Shown: positions 9,015 to 19,202, numbered from the stretch's first letter. The stretch: 64,000 nucleotides of DNA from Dechloromonas sp. TW-R-39-2 (GCF_016864195.1 NZ_CP045202.1:434001-498000), one strand, 5' to 3'. Numbers and translations are program-made. The notes: generated by a model from the letters alone, not told the origin.

Positions 9015-9929
9015 CTAACCGGCCAGTAGTTCACCATCTTCCATTCGCAGGGCATTGACGAGCAGGAGTTCCCGTTCCAGACGTTCGACCAGTTGGTCGT
9101 CGCGCAAATTGAGGTAGCGGCGATTGACGTCGGTGGCGAAAGGCAGGCCAAGAATGAAGGTCGGGAATTCGGCAATCGGCAGGCGCCGCTTCTCCATCAT
9201 GGCGAAGGCGGTAATCACCTTGATCGCATGCCAGGCGAGCAGTTCGATATTGGCTTCGAAACCGGCGAGCCGACGAAAAGCACGCTCAAAAGCCGTGTCG
9301 ACCGTGGCAAACGGGCTGCCATGGCCGGGAATGACTGTTTGTATCGGTAGTCGAGCGAGCATGTCCAGCGTTTCCCGGGTGCTTCGCAAGCCGTCGGCTT
9401 CGCCGAGCAGTTCCGGAAAAATGACGCCAAAACCATTTTCCCACAGGGCGTCGCCAGAAATCAGGATGCCTTTTTCCGGATTGAAGTAGGCCAGCGCTTC
9501 CATGTCGTGACCGGGAACGGCCAGCGCCTGCCAGACCAGTTCGCCCATTTCCAGTTCGCTGCCGGCTCCGATCAGCAGATCGTGTTGAAAGCGGGTTGAT
9601 TGCTGGCCGAGCGGCGAAAGCAGCAGGGCGTCTTCATCCCAGTCGGCAATGGTGGCGTGCAGGCCGGCCGGTACGGCAATTTCACAGCCGAATGCGGCCT
9701 GCAAGGCGGCATTGCCGCCGATGTGATCGGAGTGTGAATGGGTGTTGATCAGCCGCTTGAGGGATCGACCCGCCAGCGTGTGCCCCACCAGTTCGACGGT
9801 TTGCGCAGCATGGGTCGAATAGCCACTGTCGACCAGGGTGGCCTGGTCGCCATCGAAACAGAGAATATTGTTGGCTGAGAGCCAACCACGCTCAAGAACG
9901 ACCAGTGTTTCCGGCAGGTCGAGACTCAT
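9015..9929 (-). CDS. Metallo-beta-lactamase fold hydrolase
   Basis: This 304-residue protein has the di-metal motif HSHSDH (H64, H66, D68, H69), a later His in PGHDMEAL, the bridging Asp in SGDALWE, and a His in PGHGSP. The arrangement matches glyoxalase II-like thioesterases and related hydrolases. A C-terminal helical region of about 90 residues follows. It is the last gene of the long minus-strand array that begins with liuR and overlaps the stop of the DUF1289 gene by four bases. A thioester substrate would suit the CoA-rich context, but that is inference. Confidence 0.82.
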   Translation of the reverse strand: MSLDLPETLVVLERGWLSANNILCFDGDQATLVDSGYSTHAAQTVELVGHTLAGRSLKRLINTHSHSDHIGGNAALQAAFGCEIAVPAGLHATIADWDEDALLLSPLGQQSTRFQHDLLIGAGSELEMGELVWQALAVPGHDMEALAYFNPEKGILISGDALWENGFGVIFPELLGEADGLRSTRETLDMLARLPIQTVIPGHGSPFATVDTAFERAFRRLAGFEANIELLAWHAIKVITAFAMMEKRRLPIAEFPTFILGLPFATDVNRRYLNLRDDQLVERLERELLLVNALRMEDGELLAG

Positions 9930-10102
9930 TCCGGCGTATCCGGGTCGTTGCTTGTCGTGGGGGCTGAAAAAACCGGAGGGCTGAGTTCGGCGACGATTTG
10001 CGGCGAATCGATTGGTGGACGACCGCAGCCAAGGCAGTAGCCGGAATCGGGGTCAGCCTGACAGATGCCGACGCAGAGGTAGAGATCTTCTTCGTTGTTC
10101 AT
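9926..10102 (-). CDS. DUF1289 domain protein (first of a tandem pair)
   Basis: This 58-residue protein carries the DUF1289 four-Cys signature C-x3-C-x8-C-x2-C (CVGICQADPDSGYCLGCGRP), probably a small metal site. The start is the ATG of MNNEEDLYL; an in-frame extension upstream runs into the neighbouring DUF1289 gene and is unlikely to be real. Its stop overlaps the start of the metallo-beta-lactamase-fold gene. DUF1289 has no established role. The same signature is repeated in the gene immediately upstream. Confidence 0.75.
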   Translation of the reverse strand: MNNEEDLYLCVGICQADPDSGYCLGCGRPPIDSPQIVAELSPPVFSAPTTSNDPDTPE

Positions 10103-10106
10103 GAAT

Positions 10107-10310
10107 TCAGTTCGTGTTCTGGCGCTGGGGGGCGGTGTCTGCAGCACTGCTGGCTGAACGGCGTGTAGCGATCCGGTTCAGGATGTTGCGCCGCTCATGG
10201 TCGTCCGTACGTGCCCAGACGGTGATTTCTTCAATTGTCCGGAAACAGCCGGTGCACAGGCCGCTGCGGGCATCCATCCGGCAGACGTTGATACAGGGTG
10301 ATTTGAGCAT
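10107..10310 (-). CDS. DUF1289 domain protein (second of a tandem pair)
   Basis: This 67-residue protein has the DUF1289 signature C-x3-C-x8-C-x2-C (PCINVCRMDARSGLCTGC) followed by RTIEEI and a W, the usual family continuation. It is closer to the canonical family than its neighbour. Its ATG follows the stop of the 330-residue gene directly, with no gap, and it ends four bases before the other DUF1289 gene. The two look like a tandem duplication that has diverged. Confidence 0.82.
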   Translation of the reverse strand: MLKSPCINVCRMDARSGLCTGCFRTIEEITVWARTDDHERRNILNRIATRRSASSAADTAPQRQNTN

Positions 10311-11303
10311 TTAGATGAGCATGAAACGATGTTGCTGGTCGCGCACCATTTCAACGGCCTCAAGGGCCTCGTCGCGGTGAATGCGGGCGAGTGTGACGAG
10401 ATGAAGACGCTTGTCGCGGGCCGTTAGTTCCGGGAAATTGAGGGTGTGCACGCTGAGATCGTCATCGGCGGTCTTATCGCTGACCACACCGAGGCGGTCA
10501 ACGTTGACGCTGTAAGGGGTCAGTTTGAGCGATGGCTCGGGGGCCAGAAGGAAATCGGCCAGCGCCTCGATCAGGTGCTCGGGCATCAACAATTCGGCAG
10601 TCTGGCGCAGGCGTGCATCGAGGTCGGCCAGATGCCGGGTATGTACCTCGTAAGCGTTACCCGGTGTCGTGCCTTGCAGAATGGTCAGGTGCGCCCGTTC
10701 GGCCGAGGCGTCGGCGCGCAGGCCCTCGCGTTCCTGACGCAGCGTTTCAACGTGGTCATGGAAGGTACGCAGCAAACTGTCCAGCGCGCGCTGGCGGAGT
10801 TTTTCCAGCGTGGTTTCAAGCTGGCAGCAGGGTTCGATCAGCGTCTGGTCCGAGAAATAGAGAACTAGTTGGGGAACGTCGTTCTGGATCATGTCGCCCT
10901 GCTGGGCCATGCCGAGCTGTTTTTTCTGCTGGCGGCGGGCGGCGAACAAGGCGTAAAAATATTCGTTTTCCCAGCAAGCCGGTTCGGCCAGAAAGTCACG
11001 AATGGCCTGGCTGCGGCCGAGCATCTGGTCAATGTCATCGGCGGTTGCAAACAGCGCATGGACCAGCGGATCGTTGGAAAACGCCTGTCGATTGATGTCG
11101 ACCGGGCCAGGCAGTGCAGCGATCAAGCCGTCGCAATAGCCGAGGGCATGTTCGAGCGGCAATTGCAGGCGGTGCTGAAAACCGGGTGCCGCCTTGAGCA
11201 TCGGATTGACCAACTCGGCAACCCGGTCGAATGCATGACTGAGCATCGGACTGGGAGGCGGAGTTGGTTTGAATAGATCGGTGACGCTGGAAAAAAGACT
11301 CAC
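10311..11303 (-). CDS. Conserved-looking cytoplasmic protein of unknown function
   Basis: This 330-residue protein has no signal peptide, no convincing membrane segment and no motif that I recognise. The middle third (about residues 175-235) is charged and helical, with [18 protein letters not shown] suggesting a coiled coil. The C terminus has Asp/Arg-rich helices. Its ATG overlaps the liuE stop (ATGA), so it is translated with the leucine-degradation genes. It precedes the DUF1289 pair. Codon use matches the neighbours, which supports a real gene. I assign no function. Confidence 0.7.
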   Translation of the reverse strand: MSLFSSVTDLFKPTPPPSPMLSHAFDRVAELVNPMLKAAPGFQHRLQLPLEHALGYCDGLIAALPGPVDINRQAFSNDPLVHALFATADDIDQMLGRSQAIRDFLAEPACWENEYFYALFAARRQQKKQLGMAQQGDMIQNDVPQLVLYFSDQTLIEPCCQLETTLEKLRQRALDSLLRTFHDHVETLRQEREGLRADASAERAHLTILQGTTPGNAYEVHTRHLADLDARLRQTAELLMPEHLIEALADFLLAPEPSLKLTPYSVNVDRLGVVSDKTADDDLSVHTLNFPELTARDKRLHLVTLARIHRDEALEAVEMVRDQQHRFMLI

Positions 11304-12208
11304 ACGCTCGCTTGGCTACATAAAGCCCGGCCGGCCTTGGCGCCATTCGGGCGATTGATGGCACTGGAAATCCAGTCGCCGATAAGCGCCAGTTTAGCCA
11401 GATCGATGCCGGTTTCAATGCCTAGCCCGTGCAATAAATAGACAACATCTTCCGTCGCGACATTGCCGGATGCGCCCTTGGCGTAGGGGCAGCCACCCAG
11501 CCCGGCGATCGAACTGTCGAAAACGGAGACGCCTGCCTGCAGTGAGGCATGAATGTTGGCAATCGCCATGCCGTAGGTGTCGTGATAGTGGCCGGCCAAT
11601 TTGGCGACCGGGATGCGTTTGGCGCAGGCTTCGATCATCCGGCTGATCGAAGCCGGATTGCCGACGCCGATGGTGTCGCCGAGCGAGACTTCGTAGCAGC
11701 CCATGTCGAACAGGGTCTGGGCGACGCTGGCCGCCTGTTCCGGATCGATGGCGCCCTCGTAGGGACAGCCGACGACGCAGGAAACGTAGCCGCGAACCTT
11801 GATTTCCAGTGCCGATGCGGCTGAAACGATGGGTTCGAAGCGTTTCAGGCTCTCGGCGATGGAGCAATTGATGTTTTTGCGCGAAAAACTCTCGGAGGCG
11901 GCACCAAAAATGGCGACTTCAGTCGCACCGGCCTGTACGGCCGAGTCAAAGCCCTGCAAATTGGGCGTCAAAACCGGGTAGACCGCAGCAGGGTGGCGGG
12001 TGATGCCGGCCATTACCGCGCTGTTGTCACCCATCTGCGGCACCCATTTGGGCGAGACGAAGGAGGTGGCCTCGATGACGCTGACGCCGGCATCGGCCAG
12101 CCGGTTGATCAGTTCGATCTTGATTTCGGTCGGAACGACCTGCTTTTCGTTTTGCAGGCCGTCACGCGGCCCGACTTCGACAATCTTTACTTTGTTCGGT
12201 AGCGACAT
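11300..12208 (-). CDS. liuE: Hydroxymethylglutaryl-CoA lyase
   Basis: This enzyme cleaves HMG-CoA to acetoacetate and acetyl-CoA, the final step of leucine/isovalerate breakdown. At 302 residues it has the bacterial length. The active-site [10 protein letters not shown] (R15, D16) and metal-binding HYHD (H207, H209) are visible. So is the family signature [14 protein letters not shown] with catalytic C240. It follows the acyl-CoA ligase and liuD on the same strand. Also called mvaB in other naming. Confidence 0.95.
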   Translation of the reverse strand: MSLPNKVKIVEVGPRDGLQNEKQVVPTEIKIELINRLADAGVSVIEATSFVSPKWVPQMGDNSAVMAGITRHPAAVYPVLTPNLQGFDSAVQAGATEVAIFGAASESFSRKNINCSIAESLKRFEPIVSAASALEIKVRGYVSCVVGCPYEGAIDPEQAASVAQTLFDMGCYEVSLGDTIGVGNPASISRMIEACAKRIPVAKLAGHYHDTYGMAIANIHASLQAGVSVFDSSIAGLGGCPYAKGASGNVATEDVVYLLHGLGIETGIDLAKLALIGDWISSAINRPNGAKAGRALCSQASV

Positions 12209-12244
12209 CTTGGCTTTCCTTGAATCGGGTCAATCGGCGATTAC

Positions 12245-13933
12245 TCAGGCGTGAGCTTGTTCCTGAATGCCCAGTTCCTGCTTCATCGCGTTGCGCATCA
12301 TGAACTTCTGGATCTTGCCGGTGATGGTCATCGGGAAGTTTTCGACGAAACGGATGTGGCGTGGCACCTTGTAGTGGGCAATCTGGCCCTGACAGAAATC
12401 GCGGATGTCCTGGTCCGTCGCGTTCTGGCCAGGTTTCAGGATAATCCAGGCACACAGTTCCTCGCCATATTTGGGATCCGGTACGCCGATCACCTGAACG
12501 TCCTGCACTTTCGGGTGGCGATAGAGAAACTCCTCGATTTCGCGCGGGTAAATGTTCTCGCCGCCGCGAATCACCATGTCTTTGAGGCGGCCGACGATAT
12601 TGCAGTAGCCGGCTTCGTCGATCACCGCCAGATCACCGGTATGCATCCAGCCGGCGGCGTCGATCGCTTCGCGGGTCCGGACTTCGTCACCCCAGTAACC
12701 GAGCATCACCGAATAGCCGCGGGTCAGCAATTCGCCGGCCGTGCCACGTGGCACGATACGGCCGTCGGTATCGACGATCTTGACTTCGACGTGTGGCTGG
12801 ACGCGGCCGACGGTCGAGACGCGACGCTCAACCGGGTCATCGACCGAGCTTTGGAAGGACACCGGCGAGGTTTCGGTCATGCCGTAGGCGATGGTTACTT
12901 CGTTCATGTGCATCTGGTCGAGCACACGCTTCATGACCTCGATCGGGCAGGGGCTGCCAGCCATGATGCCGGTACGCAGACGCGACAGGTCATATTTGGC
13001 GAAATCGGGGTGATCAAGCACGGCGATGAACATGGTCGGAACGCCGTGCAGGGCCGTGCATTGCTCCTCGGCGACAGTTTCAAGCGTCGACAGCGGATCG
13101 AAACCTTCGCCGGGGAAAATCATTGCCGAGCCGTGCGTCAGGCAGGCCAGGTTACCGAGCACCATGCCGAAGCAGTGGTAGAGCGGTACCGGAATGCACA
13201 GGCGGTCTTCCGGTGTCAGGCGCATTGCTTCGCCGATGAAGAAACCGTTGTTCAGGATGTTGTGGTGCGACAGCGTGGCGCCCTTGGGCGCGCCGGTTGT
13301 GCCGGAGGTGAACTGGATATTGATCGGGTCGTCGAATTGCAGCGTTTCGGCCAGTTCGGCCAGTGCATTGAGTTCGTGACGGGCAGCCGGCAGACGCAGG
13401 GTATCGAAGTTGAGCATGCCCGGCGTGCGTTCCTCACCCATCCGGATGACGTGCTTCAACTCAGGCAGGCGGGCGCACTGGATATCGCCCGGTGTGCCGC
13501 TGGCCAGTTCCGGTGCCAGATCCTGCAGCATTTCCAGATAGTTGCTCGACTTGAAGCTGGGGGCGAGGATCAGGGCGCGACAGCCGACCTTGTTGAGTAC
13601 GTATTCCAGTTCCGAGCGTCGGTAAGCCGGGTTGATATTGACCATCACCAGGCCGGCCTTGGCGGTGGCAAACTGTGTGAGTACCCACTCCGTGTTGTTT
13701 TGCGACCAGATGCCGATTCGCTCGCCGGGTTTCAGGCCAAGACGGCGCAGGCCGCAGGCTAGGTTATCGACGGTTTCCTTGAGCGTGGCGTAAGTCATCC
13801 GCACGTTCTGGTGGCGAACGACCAGTGCTTCGCGCTCGGCGAAGCGGGCACAGACCTCGTCAAAATATGCGCCGATGGTTTGGCCGATCAGGGGTTGGTT
13901 ACTGGCCCCGTGGACGTAACTTTGCATGTTCAT
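12245..13933 (-). CDS. AMP-binding acyl-CoA ligase
   Basis: This 562-residue adenylate-forming enzyme would activate a carboxylic acid with ATP and CoA. It has the P-loop-like [14 protein letters not shown], the core motif [17 protein letters not shown], the hinge [16 protein letters not shown] and the C-terminal catalytic Lys in ITGKIQKF. Placed between liuD and liuE, it may activate isovalerate, acetoacetate or a related short or medium acid; the substrate cannot be read from sequence. The start ATG-AAC-ATG is preceded by GGAGACAAG. A longer in-frame extension upstream overlaps liuD and is rejected. Confidence 0.92.
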   Translation of the reverse strand: MNMQSYVHGASNQPLIGQTIGAYFDEVCARFAEREALVVRHQNVRMTYATLKETVDNLACGLRRLGLKPGERIGIWSQNNTEWVLTQFATAKAGLVMVNINPAYRRSELEYVLNKVGCRALILAPSFKSSNYLEMLQDLAPELASGTPGDIQCARLPELKHVIRMGEERTPGMLNFDTLRLPAARHELNALAELAETLQFDDPINIQFTSGTTGAPKGATLSHHNILNNGFFIGEAMRLTPEDRLCIPVPLYHCFGMVLGNLACLTHGSAMIFPGEGFDPLSTLETVAEEQCTALHGVPTMFIAVLDHPDFAKYDLSRLRTGIMAGSPCPIEVMKRVLDQMHMNEVTIAYGMTETSPVSFQSSVDDPVERRVSTVGRVQPHVEVKIVDTDGRIVPRGTAGELLTRGYSVMLGYWGDEVRTREAIDAAGWMHTGDLAVIDEAGYCNIVGRLKDMVIRGGENIYPREIEEFLYRHPKVQDVQVIGVPDPKYGEELCAWIILKPGQNATDQDIRDFCQGQIAHYKVPRHIRFVENFPMTITGKIQKFMMRNAMKQELGIQEQAHA

Positions 13934-13979
13934 CTTGTCTCCGTGGCCCCTCTTGCGGGGGCGCATTCGATTTATTGTG

Positions 13980-14011
13980 CTTGTGGCGGCCGCTTGTCTG
14001 GCCGCCACAAG
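13980..14011. repeat. 12-bp perfect hairpin between liuD and the acyl-CoA ligase gene
   Basis: CTTGTGGCGGCC and GGCCGCCACAAG are separated by 8 bases, just after the liuD stop and about 47 bases before the ligase start. No T run follows on the minus strand, so full termination is unlikely. It may stabilise the upstream mRNA or lower readthrough into the ligase gene. A second small GGCCCC/GGGGGC hairpin lies nearer the ligase start. Confidence 0.55.
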
Positions 14012-14022
14012 GCGTTGGTCAA

Positions 14023-16020
14023 TCAAACAGTTTCGAACTCGACCAGTGCCGCGCCGTCGCTGACCTGCTCGCCGGCGGCGTAGCAAAAGGCTTTGACGGT
14101 GCCGGCGGCCGGCGCGGTGATGGTATGTTCCATCTTCATCGCTTCGAGAATCAGCAGCGGCGTGCCTTTTTCCACCTTTTGACCGACCTGGGCGAGCAGC
14201 GCAACAACCTTGCCCGGCATCGGTGCGGTCAGGCCGCCACCTTGGGCGCCGCCAGCTTCGACCAGATGCAGCGGATCGTCTCGCAACAGCGTGCAGGTGC
14301 TGCCGTTCAAAAAGATGCTGCGCTTGTCGTCGACCGCGACAACGCTGGCGACCAGCCGGCGGTCGTCGAGTTCGACGGCAAAAGCATCGCCGTCCAGTTT
14401 TTTACCGCGCGCCAGCGTCGTTTCGCCATGGATAGTGATCGCCCATTGATCGCGCTGGTAGCGGACTTGTGCTTCGATCAGGCTGTCGCCATCGCGGAAA
14501 CCGACCATGCGGGCAGCGGACAGGTTCATCCGCCAGCCGTCGCGGGCATGCCACGGTGACCACGGATCGCCGCTGGTCTTGGCTTTCTGCTTCGCTTCGT
14601 GTTGCTCCCAGAGCAATTCGCCGACCGTTGCAACGAGCAGCGCATCGCGCGGCACGGCCTGAACGGGCGGGAAGAGAAAGTCCTTCTGACGTTCGATCAG
14701 GCCGGTATCGAGGTCGGCGCCGGCAAAAGCCGGGCAGGCGACGAGGCGCGACAGGAAATCGATATTGGTCGTCACGCCGGCCACCTGGTAATCGGCCAGC
14801 GCCTTGCGCATGCGGGCCAGTGCGGCATCGCGATGCTCGTCCCAGACGATCAGCTTGGCGATCATCGGGTCGTAGTAGGGGGTGATTTCGTCACCTTCCT
14901 CGACACCGGTATCGACGCGAACGTGAATGCTTTCAGCCGGTGGGGCGAGGCGGATCAACTTGCCGGTCGAGGGCAGGAAGCCCTTGTTGGCATCCTCTGC
15001 GTAGATCCGGGCTTCCAACGCGTGGCCGCGAATCTGCAATTGCTCCTGAGCGAGCGGCAGCGGCTGGCCGGCGGCGACGCGCAATTGCCATTCGACCAGA
15101 TCCTGCCCGGTGATCATTTCAGTCACCGGGTGCTCGACCTGCAGGCGGGTGTTCATTTCCATGAAATAGAACGAGCCATCCTGATTGGCGATGAACTCGA
15201 CCGTGCCGGCACCGACGTAACCGACAGCCTTGGCTGCGGCAACGGCAGCCTCGCCCATCTGGCGGCGGCGCTCCAGCGTCATGCCTGGGGCCGGCGCTTC
15301 TTCCAGCACCTTCTGGTGGCGGCGCTGCACCGAACAGTCGCGCTCGAACAGATAGACGCAGTTGCCGAGCGAGTCGGCAAAAACCTGAATTTCGATGTGG
15401 CGCGGCTTGGTAATGTATTTTTCGATCAATACATGGTCGTCACCGAAGCTGGAAATCGCCTCGCGCTTGCACGAAGCCAGTGCATCCGGGAAATCCTCGC
15501 TCTTTTCAACCAGCCGCATGCCCTTGCCACCGCCGCCTGCGGCAGCCTTGATCAGTACCGGGTAGCCAATGGCATCGGCTTCCTTGTGGAGCAGGGCCGG
15601 GGTCTGATCATCGCCGTGATAACCCGGGGTGAGCGGCACGGCGGCTTTGCCCATCAGTTTCTTGGCTTCGGATTTGGAGCCCATGGCACGAATGGCCGAG
15701 GCCGGCGGGCCAATGAAGGCGATGCCGTTGGCCGCCAGCGCGTCGGCAAAGTCGGCGTTCTCGGAAAGGAAACCGTAGCCGGGATGGACAGCCTGCGCGC
15801 CGGTGCGCTTGCAGGCTTCGACGATCTTGTCGGCGACCAGGTACGATTCGCGGGCGGCGGCCGGGCCAAGCAACACGGCTTCGTCGGCGAGACGCACGTG
15901 GCGCGCATTGGCATCGGCTTCGGAATAGACGGCAACGGTACGAATGCCCATGCGGCGGGCAGTCTTGATGACGCGGCAGGCGATTTCCCCGCGGTTTGCG
16001 ATCAGGATTTTGTTAAACAT
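14023..16020 (-). CDS. liuD: Methylcrotonyl-CoA carboxylase, biotin-carrying alpha subunit
   Basis: This 665-residue subunit carboxylates its biotin with bicarbonate and ATP, then passes CO2 to LiuB, which carboxylates 3-methylcrotonyl-CoA. The biotin carboxylase part starts at [16 protein letters not shown] and includes the ATP-grasp loop [23 protein letters not shown] and [16 protein letters not shown] spacer domain and a C-terminal biotinyl domain follow, with K629 in EAMKMEH. GGGAGAACC precedes the ATG. The start lies inside an 18-bp inverted repeat and overlaps the stop of an upstream short ORF (separate entries). The distance from liuC is unusually long for this operon. Confidence 0.95.
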   Translation of the reverse strand: MFNKILIANRGEIACRVIKTARRMGIRTVAVYSEADANARHVRLADEAVLLGPAAARESYLVADKIVEACKRTGAQAVHPGYGFLSENADFADALAANGIAFIGPPASAIRAMGSKSEAKKLMGKAAVPLTPGYHGDDQTPALLHKEADAIGYPVLIKAAAGGGGKGMRLVEKSEDFPDALASCKREAISSFGDDHVLIEKYITKPRHIEIQVFADSLGNCVYLFERDCSVQRRHQKVLEEAPAPGMTLERRRQMGEAAVAAAKAVGYVGAGTVEFIANQDGSFYFMEMNTRLQVEHPVTEMITGQDLVEWQLRVAAGQPLPLAQEQLQIRGHALEARIYAEDANKGFLPSTGKLIRLAPPAESIHVRVDTGVEEGDEITPYYDPMIAKLIVWDEHRDAALARMRKALADYQVAGVTTNIDFLSRLVACPAFAGADLDTGLIERQKDFLFPPVQAVPRDALLVATVGELLWEQHEAKQKAKTSGDPWSPWHARDGWRMNLSAARMVGFRDGDSLIEAQVRYQRDQWAITIHGETTLARGKKLDGDAFAVELDDRRLVASVVAVDDKRSIFLNGSTCTLLRDDPLHLVEAGGAQGGGLTAPMPGKVVALLAQVGQKVEKGTPLLILEAMKMEHTITAPAAGTVKAFCYAAGEQVSDGAALVEFETV

Positions 16021-16048
16021 GCTGGTTCTCCCGCGGGGAAATCGCCTG
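15977..16048. repeat. 18-bp perfect inverted repeat around the liuD start codon
   Basis: CAGGCGATTTCCCCGCGG (15977-15994, inside liuD codons 9-15) is the exact reverse complement of CCGCGGGGAAATCGCCTG (16031-16048), upstream of the start. In the mRNA the two arms would pair and leave the ATG in a 36-base loop. The ribosome binding site GGGAG lies at the top of the stem. The upstream arm is an inverted copy of coding sequence and so may reflect a template-switch event. Confidence 0.85.
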
Positions 16049-16138
16049 AGCGTGCTGCGCACGCAGGCAGTTTGACTTCGTCGCTGCGTCCCTGCGGGAC
16101 TGGTCACCGCGCTTGGCGATGAGCGTTTTATTAAACAT
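16013..16138 (-). other. 41-codon upstream ORF with a degenerate copy of the liuD N terminus
   Basis: An ATG lies three bases after the liuC stop and is preceded by a GGGGGAATAA ribosome binding site. It opens a frame starting MFNKTLIAKRGD, against [12 protein letters not shown] at the true liuD start (9 of 12 residues; 28 of 35 bases identical). The frame then diverges and stops at a TAA that overlaps the liuD ATG by sharing its bases. It sits where liuD would normally begin in a tight operon. It may be a fossil of the original start or a leader peptide coupled to liuD; nothing shows that it is translated. Confidence 0.45.
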
Positions 16139-16141
16139 GGC

Positions 16142-16927
16142 TTATTCCCCCATCCATGCCGGCGAGCGTTTGTCGAGGAAGGCGGCGATGCCGTCTCTGG
16201 CTTCTGGCGTGGCGCGCAAATGGGCGATGCGGTGGGCGGTATCTTCGACAACGTTGTCGTTGATCGGCTTGTTGTCGACGGCACGGATCAAATCCTTGGC
16301 CGCAGCCTGGGCAAGCGGACCCCCCTGGATCAGTGCGGCGACAATTTCGGCAACCTTGGCATCGAGTGCTTCAGGCTCGACGGTTTCATGGACCAGACCA
16401 AGTTCGCGGGCACGGCTGGCGTCGATCCGCTCGGCCGACTGGAAGTAGCGATAGGCCTGACGCGCGCCGATGGCCCGGACGACGTAAGGGCTGATGGCCG
16501 ATGGAATGATGCCGAATTTGACTTCCGAGGTAGCAAAGAAGGCCTTGGTCGAAGCCACGGCGATGTCGCAGGCGGCGGTCAGGCCGGTGCCGCCGCCGAG
16601 AGCGGCGCCCTGGACGCGGGCGATGGTCGGTTTCTTCATTTCGGCGAGAACACGCAGCATGCGAGCCAGCGCACGAGCATCATTGAGATTGTCATCGACG
16701 CCGTTGTTGGCGGCTCGCTTCATCCAGTTGAGGTCGGCACCGGCCGAGAAGCTCTTGCCGCGTCCGGCGAGGACGACGACGCGCACGTCGGCATCTTCAT
16801 CCAGCGCGATGCAGGCGGCAGTCAGTTCGGTGATCAGTGTTTCGTCGAAGGCGTTATGCATCTCCGGACGGTTCATCCAGATAGTGGCCACCTGGCCGGC
16901 GAGTTCGATTTCGAGTGTCGTAAACAT
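16142..16927 (-). CDS. liuC: Methylglutaconyl-CoA hydratase (enoyl-CoA hydratase family)
   Basis: This 261-residue crotonase-fold enzyme hydrates 3-methylglutaconyl-CoA to HMG-CoA. It shows NRPEMHNAFDE at residues 19-29, the oxyanion-hole segment SFSAGADLNWM, and GAALGGGTGLTAACD. Position between liuB and liuD gives the specific assignment; sequence alone would say enoyl-CoA hydratase/isomerase. It follows liuB by nine bases. It is a normal full-length gene. Confidence 0.9.
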   Translation of the reverse strand: MFTTLEIELAGQVATIWMNRPEMHNAFDETLITELTAACIALDEDADVRVVVLAGRGKSFSAGADLNWMKRAANNGVDDNLNDARALARMLRVLAEMKKPTIARVQGAALGGGTGLTAACDIAVASTKAFFATSEVKFGIIPSAISPYVVRAIGARQAYRYFQSAERIDASRARELGLVHETVEPEALDAKVAEIVAALIQGGPLAQAAAKDLIRAVDNKPINDNVVEDTAHRIAHLRATPEARDGIAAFLDKRSPAWMGE

Positions 16928-16936
16928 GTCTTTTCC

Positions 16937-18544
16937 TTACATCCGGAAGATGCCGAACTTGGTTTCTTCGGCCGGGGCATTCATCGAGGCAGAAAGGCCA
17001 AGGCCAAGGACGCGGCGCGTATCGGCCGGATCGATGATGCCGTCGTCCCACAGTCGGGCGCTGGCGTAATAGGGGTGGCCCTGGGTTTCATACTGCTCGC
17101 GGATTGGCGCCTTGAAGGCTGCCTCTTCCTCGGCGCTCCATGTTTTTCCGGTTGCTTCCATTCCGTCGCGCTTGACGGTGGCCAGTACGCCGGCTGCCTG
17201 TTCGCCGCCCATGACCGAGATGCGGGCGTTTGGCCACATCCACAGAAAGCGCGGTGAGTAGGCCCGGCCGCACATGCCGTAGTTGCCGGCCCCAAACGAG
17301 CCACCGATAACGACGGTGAATTTCGGCACCTTGGCGGTGGCGACGGCTGTGACCATCTTGGCGCCGTCGCGGGCGATGCCGCCGTTTTCGTACTTGCGAC
17401 CAACCATGAAGCCGGTGATGTTCTGCAAAAAGACGAGCGGAATGCCGCGCTGGGCGCACAGTTCGATGAAATGGGCACCTTTCAGGGCCGATTCCGAGAA
17501 CAGGATGCCGTTGTTGGCGACGATGCCGACCGGATAACCCCAGATGCGGGCAAAACCGCAGACCAGCGTGGTGCCGTAGCGGGCCTTGAATTCGTCGAAA
17601 TCGGAGTCGTCGACGACGCGGGCGATGATTTCACGCACGTCGAACGGCTTCTTGGAATCGGTCGGGATGACGCCGTACAGCTCCTGCGTCGGATAGCGCG
17701 GTTCGAGTGGCGCGGTCAACGTGACTGGTGGGGCCTTTTTCCAGTTCAGATCCTTGATGATCCGGCGGGCGATGGCCAGTGCGTGCGCGTCGTTCTCGGC
17801 CAGATGATCGACGACGCCGGAAATGCGCGTATGCACGTCGGCCCCGCCGAGGTCTTCGGCCGAGACGACTTCACCGGTCGCCGCCTTGACCAGCGGTGGG
17901 CCGCCGAGAAAGATGGTGCCTTGATTCTTGACGATGATCGACTCGTCGCACATCGCCGGCACATAGGCACCGCCGGCAGTACACGAGCCGAGCACGGCGG
18001 CGATCTGCGGAATGCCCTGGGCCGACAGGTTGGCCTGATTGAAGAAAATGCGGCCAAAATGTTCCTTGTCCGGGAAAACTTCATCCTGCATCGGCAGGAA
18101 GGCGCCGCCGGAATCGACCAGGTAGACGCAGGGCAGGCGGTTTTCCAGCGCGATTTCCTGGGCGCGCAGGTGCTTTTTCACGGTCAACGGGTAATAAGTG
18201 CCGCCTTTCACCGTCGCATCGTTGGCCACGATCATGCATTCGACGCCTTCGACGCGACCGATGCCGGCAATCACCGAGGCGGCCGGCACGTCACCGCCGT
18301 ACATGCCGTAGGCCGCGAACTGGCCGATTTCAAGGAAGGGCGTGCCGGGGTCGAGCAGGCCATTGACCCGCTCGCGGGGGAGCAGCTTGCCACGGGCCAG
18401 ATGCTTCTGGCGGGCCGCTTCCGGGCCGCCGAGGGCGATCTTTTCGACCTTTTCATGGAGATCGGCAACGACCGTCTCCATGGCTGCCGCGTTGGCCTGG
18501 AAATCGGCACTACGCGGATTGAGTTGGGTTTTCAGGGTAGTCAT
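16937..18544 (-). CDS. liuB: Methylcrotonyl-CoA carboxylase, carboxyltransferase beta subunit
   Basis: This 535-residue subunit transfers CO2 from biotin on LiuD to 3-methylcrotonyl-CoA. It has the carboxyltransferase pattern [19 protein letters not shown] near residue 50, then [22 protein letters not shown] and the C-terminal half with [16 protein letters not shown] and MGGEQAAGV. These are the acyl-CoA-side and biotin-side oxyanion loops. Length and motifs match MCC beta rather than propionyl-CoA carboxylase beta. It starts the liuB-C-D block after the LOG-family gene. Confidence 0.95.
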   Translation of the reverse strand: MTTLKTQLNPRSADFQANAAAMETVVADLHEKVEKIALGGPEAARQKHLARGKLLPRERVNGLLDPGTPFLEIGQFAAYGMYGGDVPAASVIAGIGRVEGVECMIVANDATVKGGTYYPLTVKKHLRAQEIALENRLPCVYLVDSGGAFLPMQDEVFPDKEHFGRIFFNQANLSAQGIPQIAAVLGSCTAGGAYVPAMCDESIIVKNQGTIFLGGPPLVKAATGEVVSAEDLGGADVHTRISGVVDHLAENDAHALAIARRIIKDLNWKKAPPVTLTAPLEPRYPTQELYGVIPTDSKKPFDVREIIARVVDDSDFDEFKARYGTTLVCGFARIWGYPVGIVANNGILFSESALKGAHFIELCAQRGIPLVFLQNITGFMVGRKYENGGIARDGAKMVTAVATAKVPKFTVVIGGSFGAGNYGMCGRAYSPRFLWMWPNARISVMGGEQAAGVLATVKRDGMEATGKTWSAEEEAAFKAPIREQYETQGHPYYASARLWDDGIIDPADTRRVLGLGLSASMNAPAEETKFGIFRM

Positions 18545-18594
18545 GTCTCCTCGCTTTTTTGCTTATATGTCCTGATGGGATTGTTTTGTCCGGC

Positions 18595-19194
18595 TTACAA
18601 CTGTCGTTCGTCCTTCAGCCATTTGCTGACCGGTTCTGGCTGAAAGTTCTGCATGGCTTCAAGCAACTGCTCGATATCCGTTTCGGCCAGCGCCATGGCG
18701 CGGTTTTGCTCGCGCAGGAAGCCTTCGCTGACCGCATGGTCAAACAAGGCGAGCAGCGGGTCGTAGAACTTGTTGATATTGAGCAGCCCGATCGGTTTCA
18801 CGTGAAACCCGAGTTGGCCCCAGGTGAGGATTTCGCAGAGTTCCTCGAAGGTGCCGAAGCCGCCGGGCAGGGCGATGAAACCATCGGCCAGTTCGGCCAT
18901 CCGTGCCTTGCGGGTATGCATCGAATCGACGACTTCAAGCCGGGTCAGGGCGCGATGTTCGACATTGCGACCATCGACCTCCTTGCCCATCAGCGCCTGC
19001 GGAATGACGCCAATAACGCTTCCGCCGGCGGCCAGGCAGCCATCGGCAACGGCACCCATCAGGCCGATATTGCCGCCACCATAGACCAGTTCGATGCCTC
19101 GTTCGGCTAACAGGCGGCCGACGCGTTCAGCCTCGGCCCAGTAGAGCGGATTGCGGCCGGAGTTGGCCCCGCAGAAGACGCAGATTCTTTGCAT
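18595..19194 (-). CDS. LOG family protein (cytokinin riboside phosphoribohydrolase-like)
   Basis: This 199-residue protein has the LOG family nucleotide-binding pattern: ICVFCGANSG at residues 4-13, YGGGNIGLMGA, and PGGFGTFEEL, which holds the catalytic Arg/Glu environment. Characterised members hydrolyse nucleoside 5'-monophosphates (AMP nucleosidase or cytokinin-activating activity). It sits within the leucine-degradation array between liuB and the DsbA-like gene. No mechanistic link to that pathway is evident, so it may be a passenger gene. Confidence 0.88.
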   Translation of the reverse strand: MQRICVFCGANSGRNPLYWAEAERVGRLLAERGIELVYGGGNIGLMGAVADGCLAAGGSVIGVIPQALMGKEVDGRNVEHRALTRLEVVDSMHTRKARMAELADGFIALPGGFGTFEELCEILTWGQLGFHVKPIGLLNINKFYDPLLALFDHAVSEGFLREQNRAMALAETDIEQLLEAMQNFQPEPVSKWLKDERQL

Positions 19195-19202
19195 GTTTGC
19201 TT

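Noticed and set aside
12251..13762. 503-residue plus-strand open frame
   Set aside because: It is antisense to the acyl-CoA ligase with all its motifs; no recognisable domain.
13980..14011. Terminator after liuD
   Set aside because: No T run follows the hairpin on the minus strand and downstream genes belong to the same pathway.
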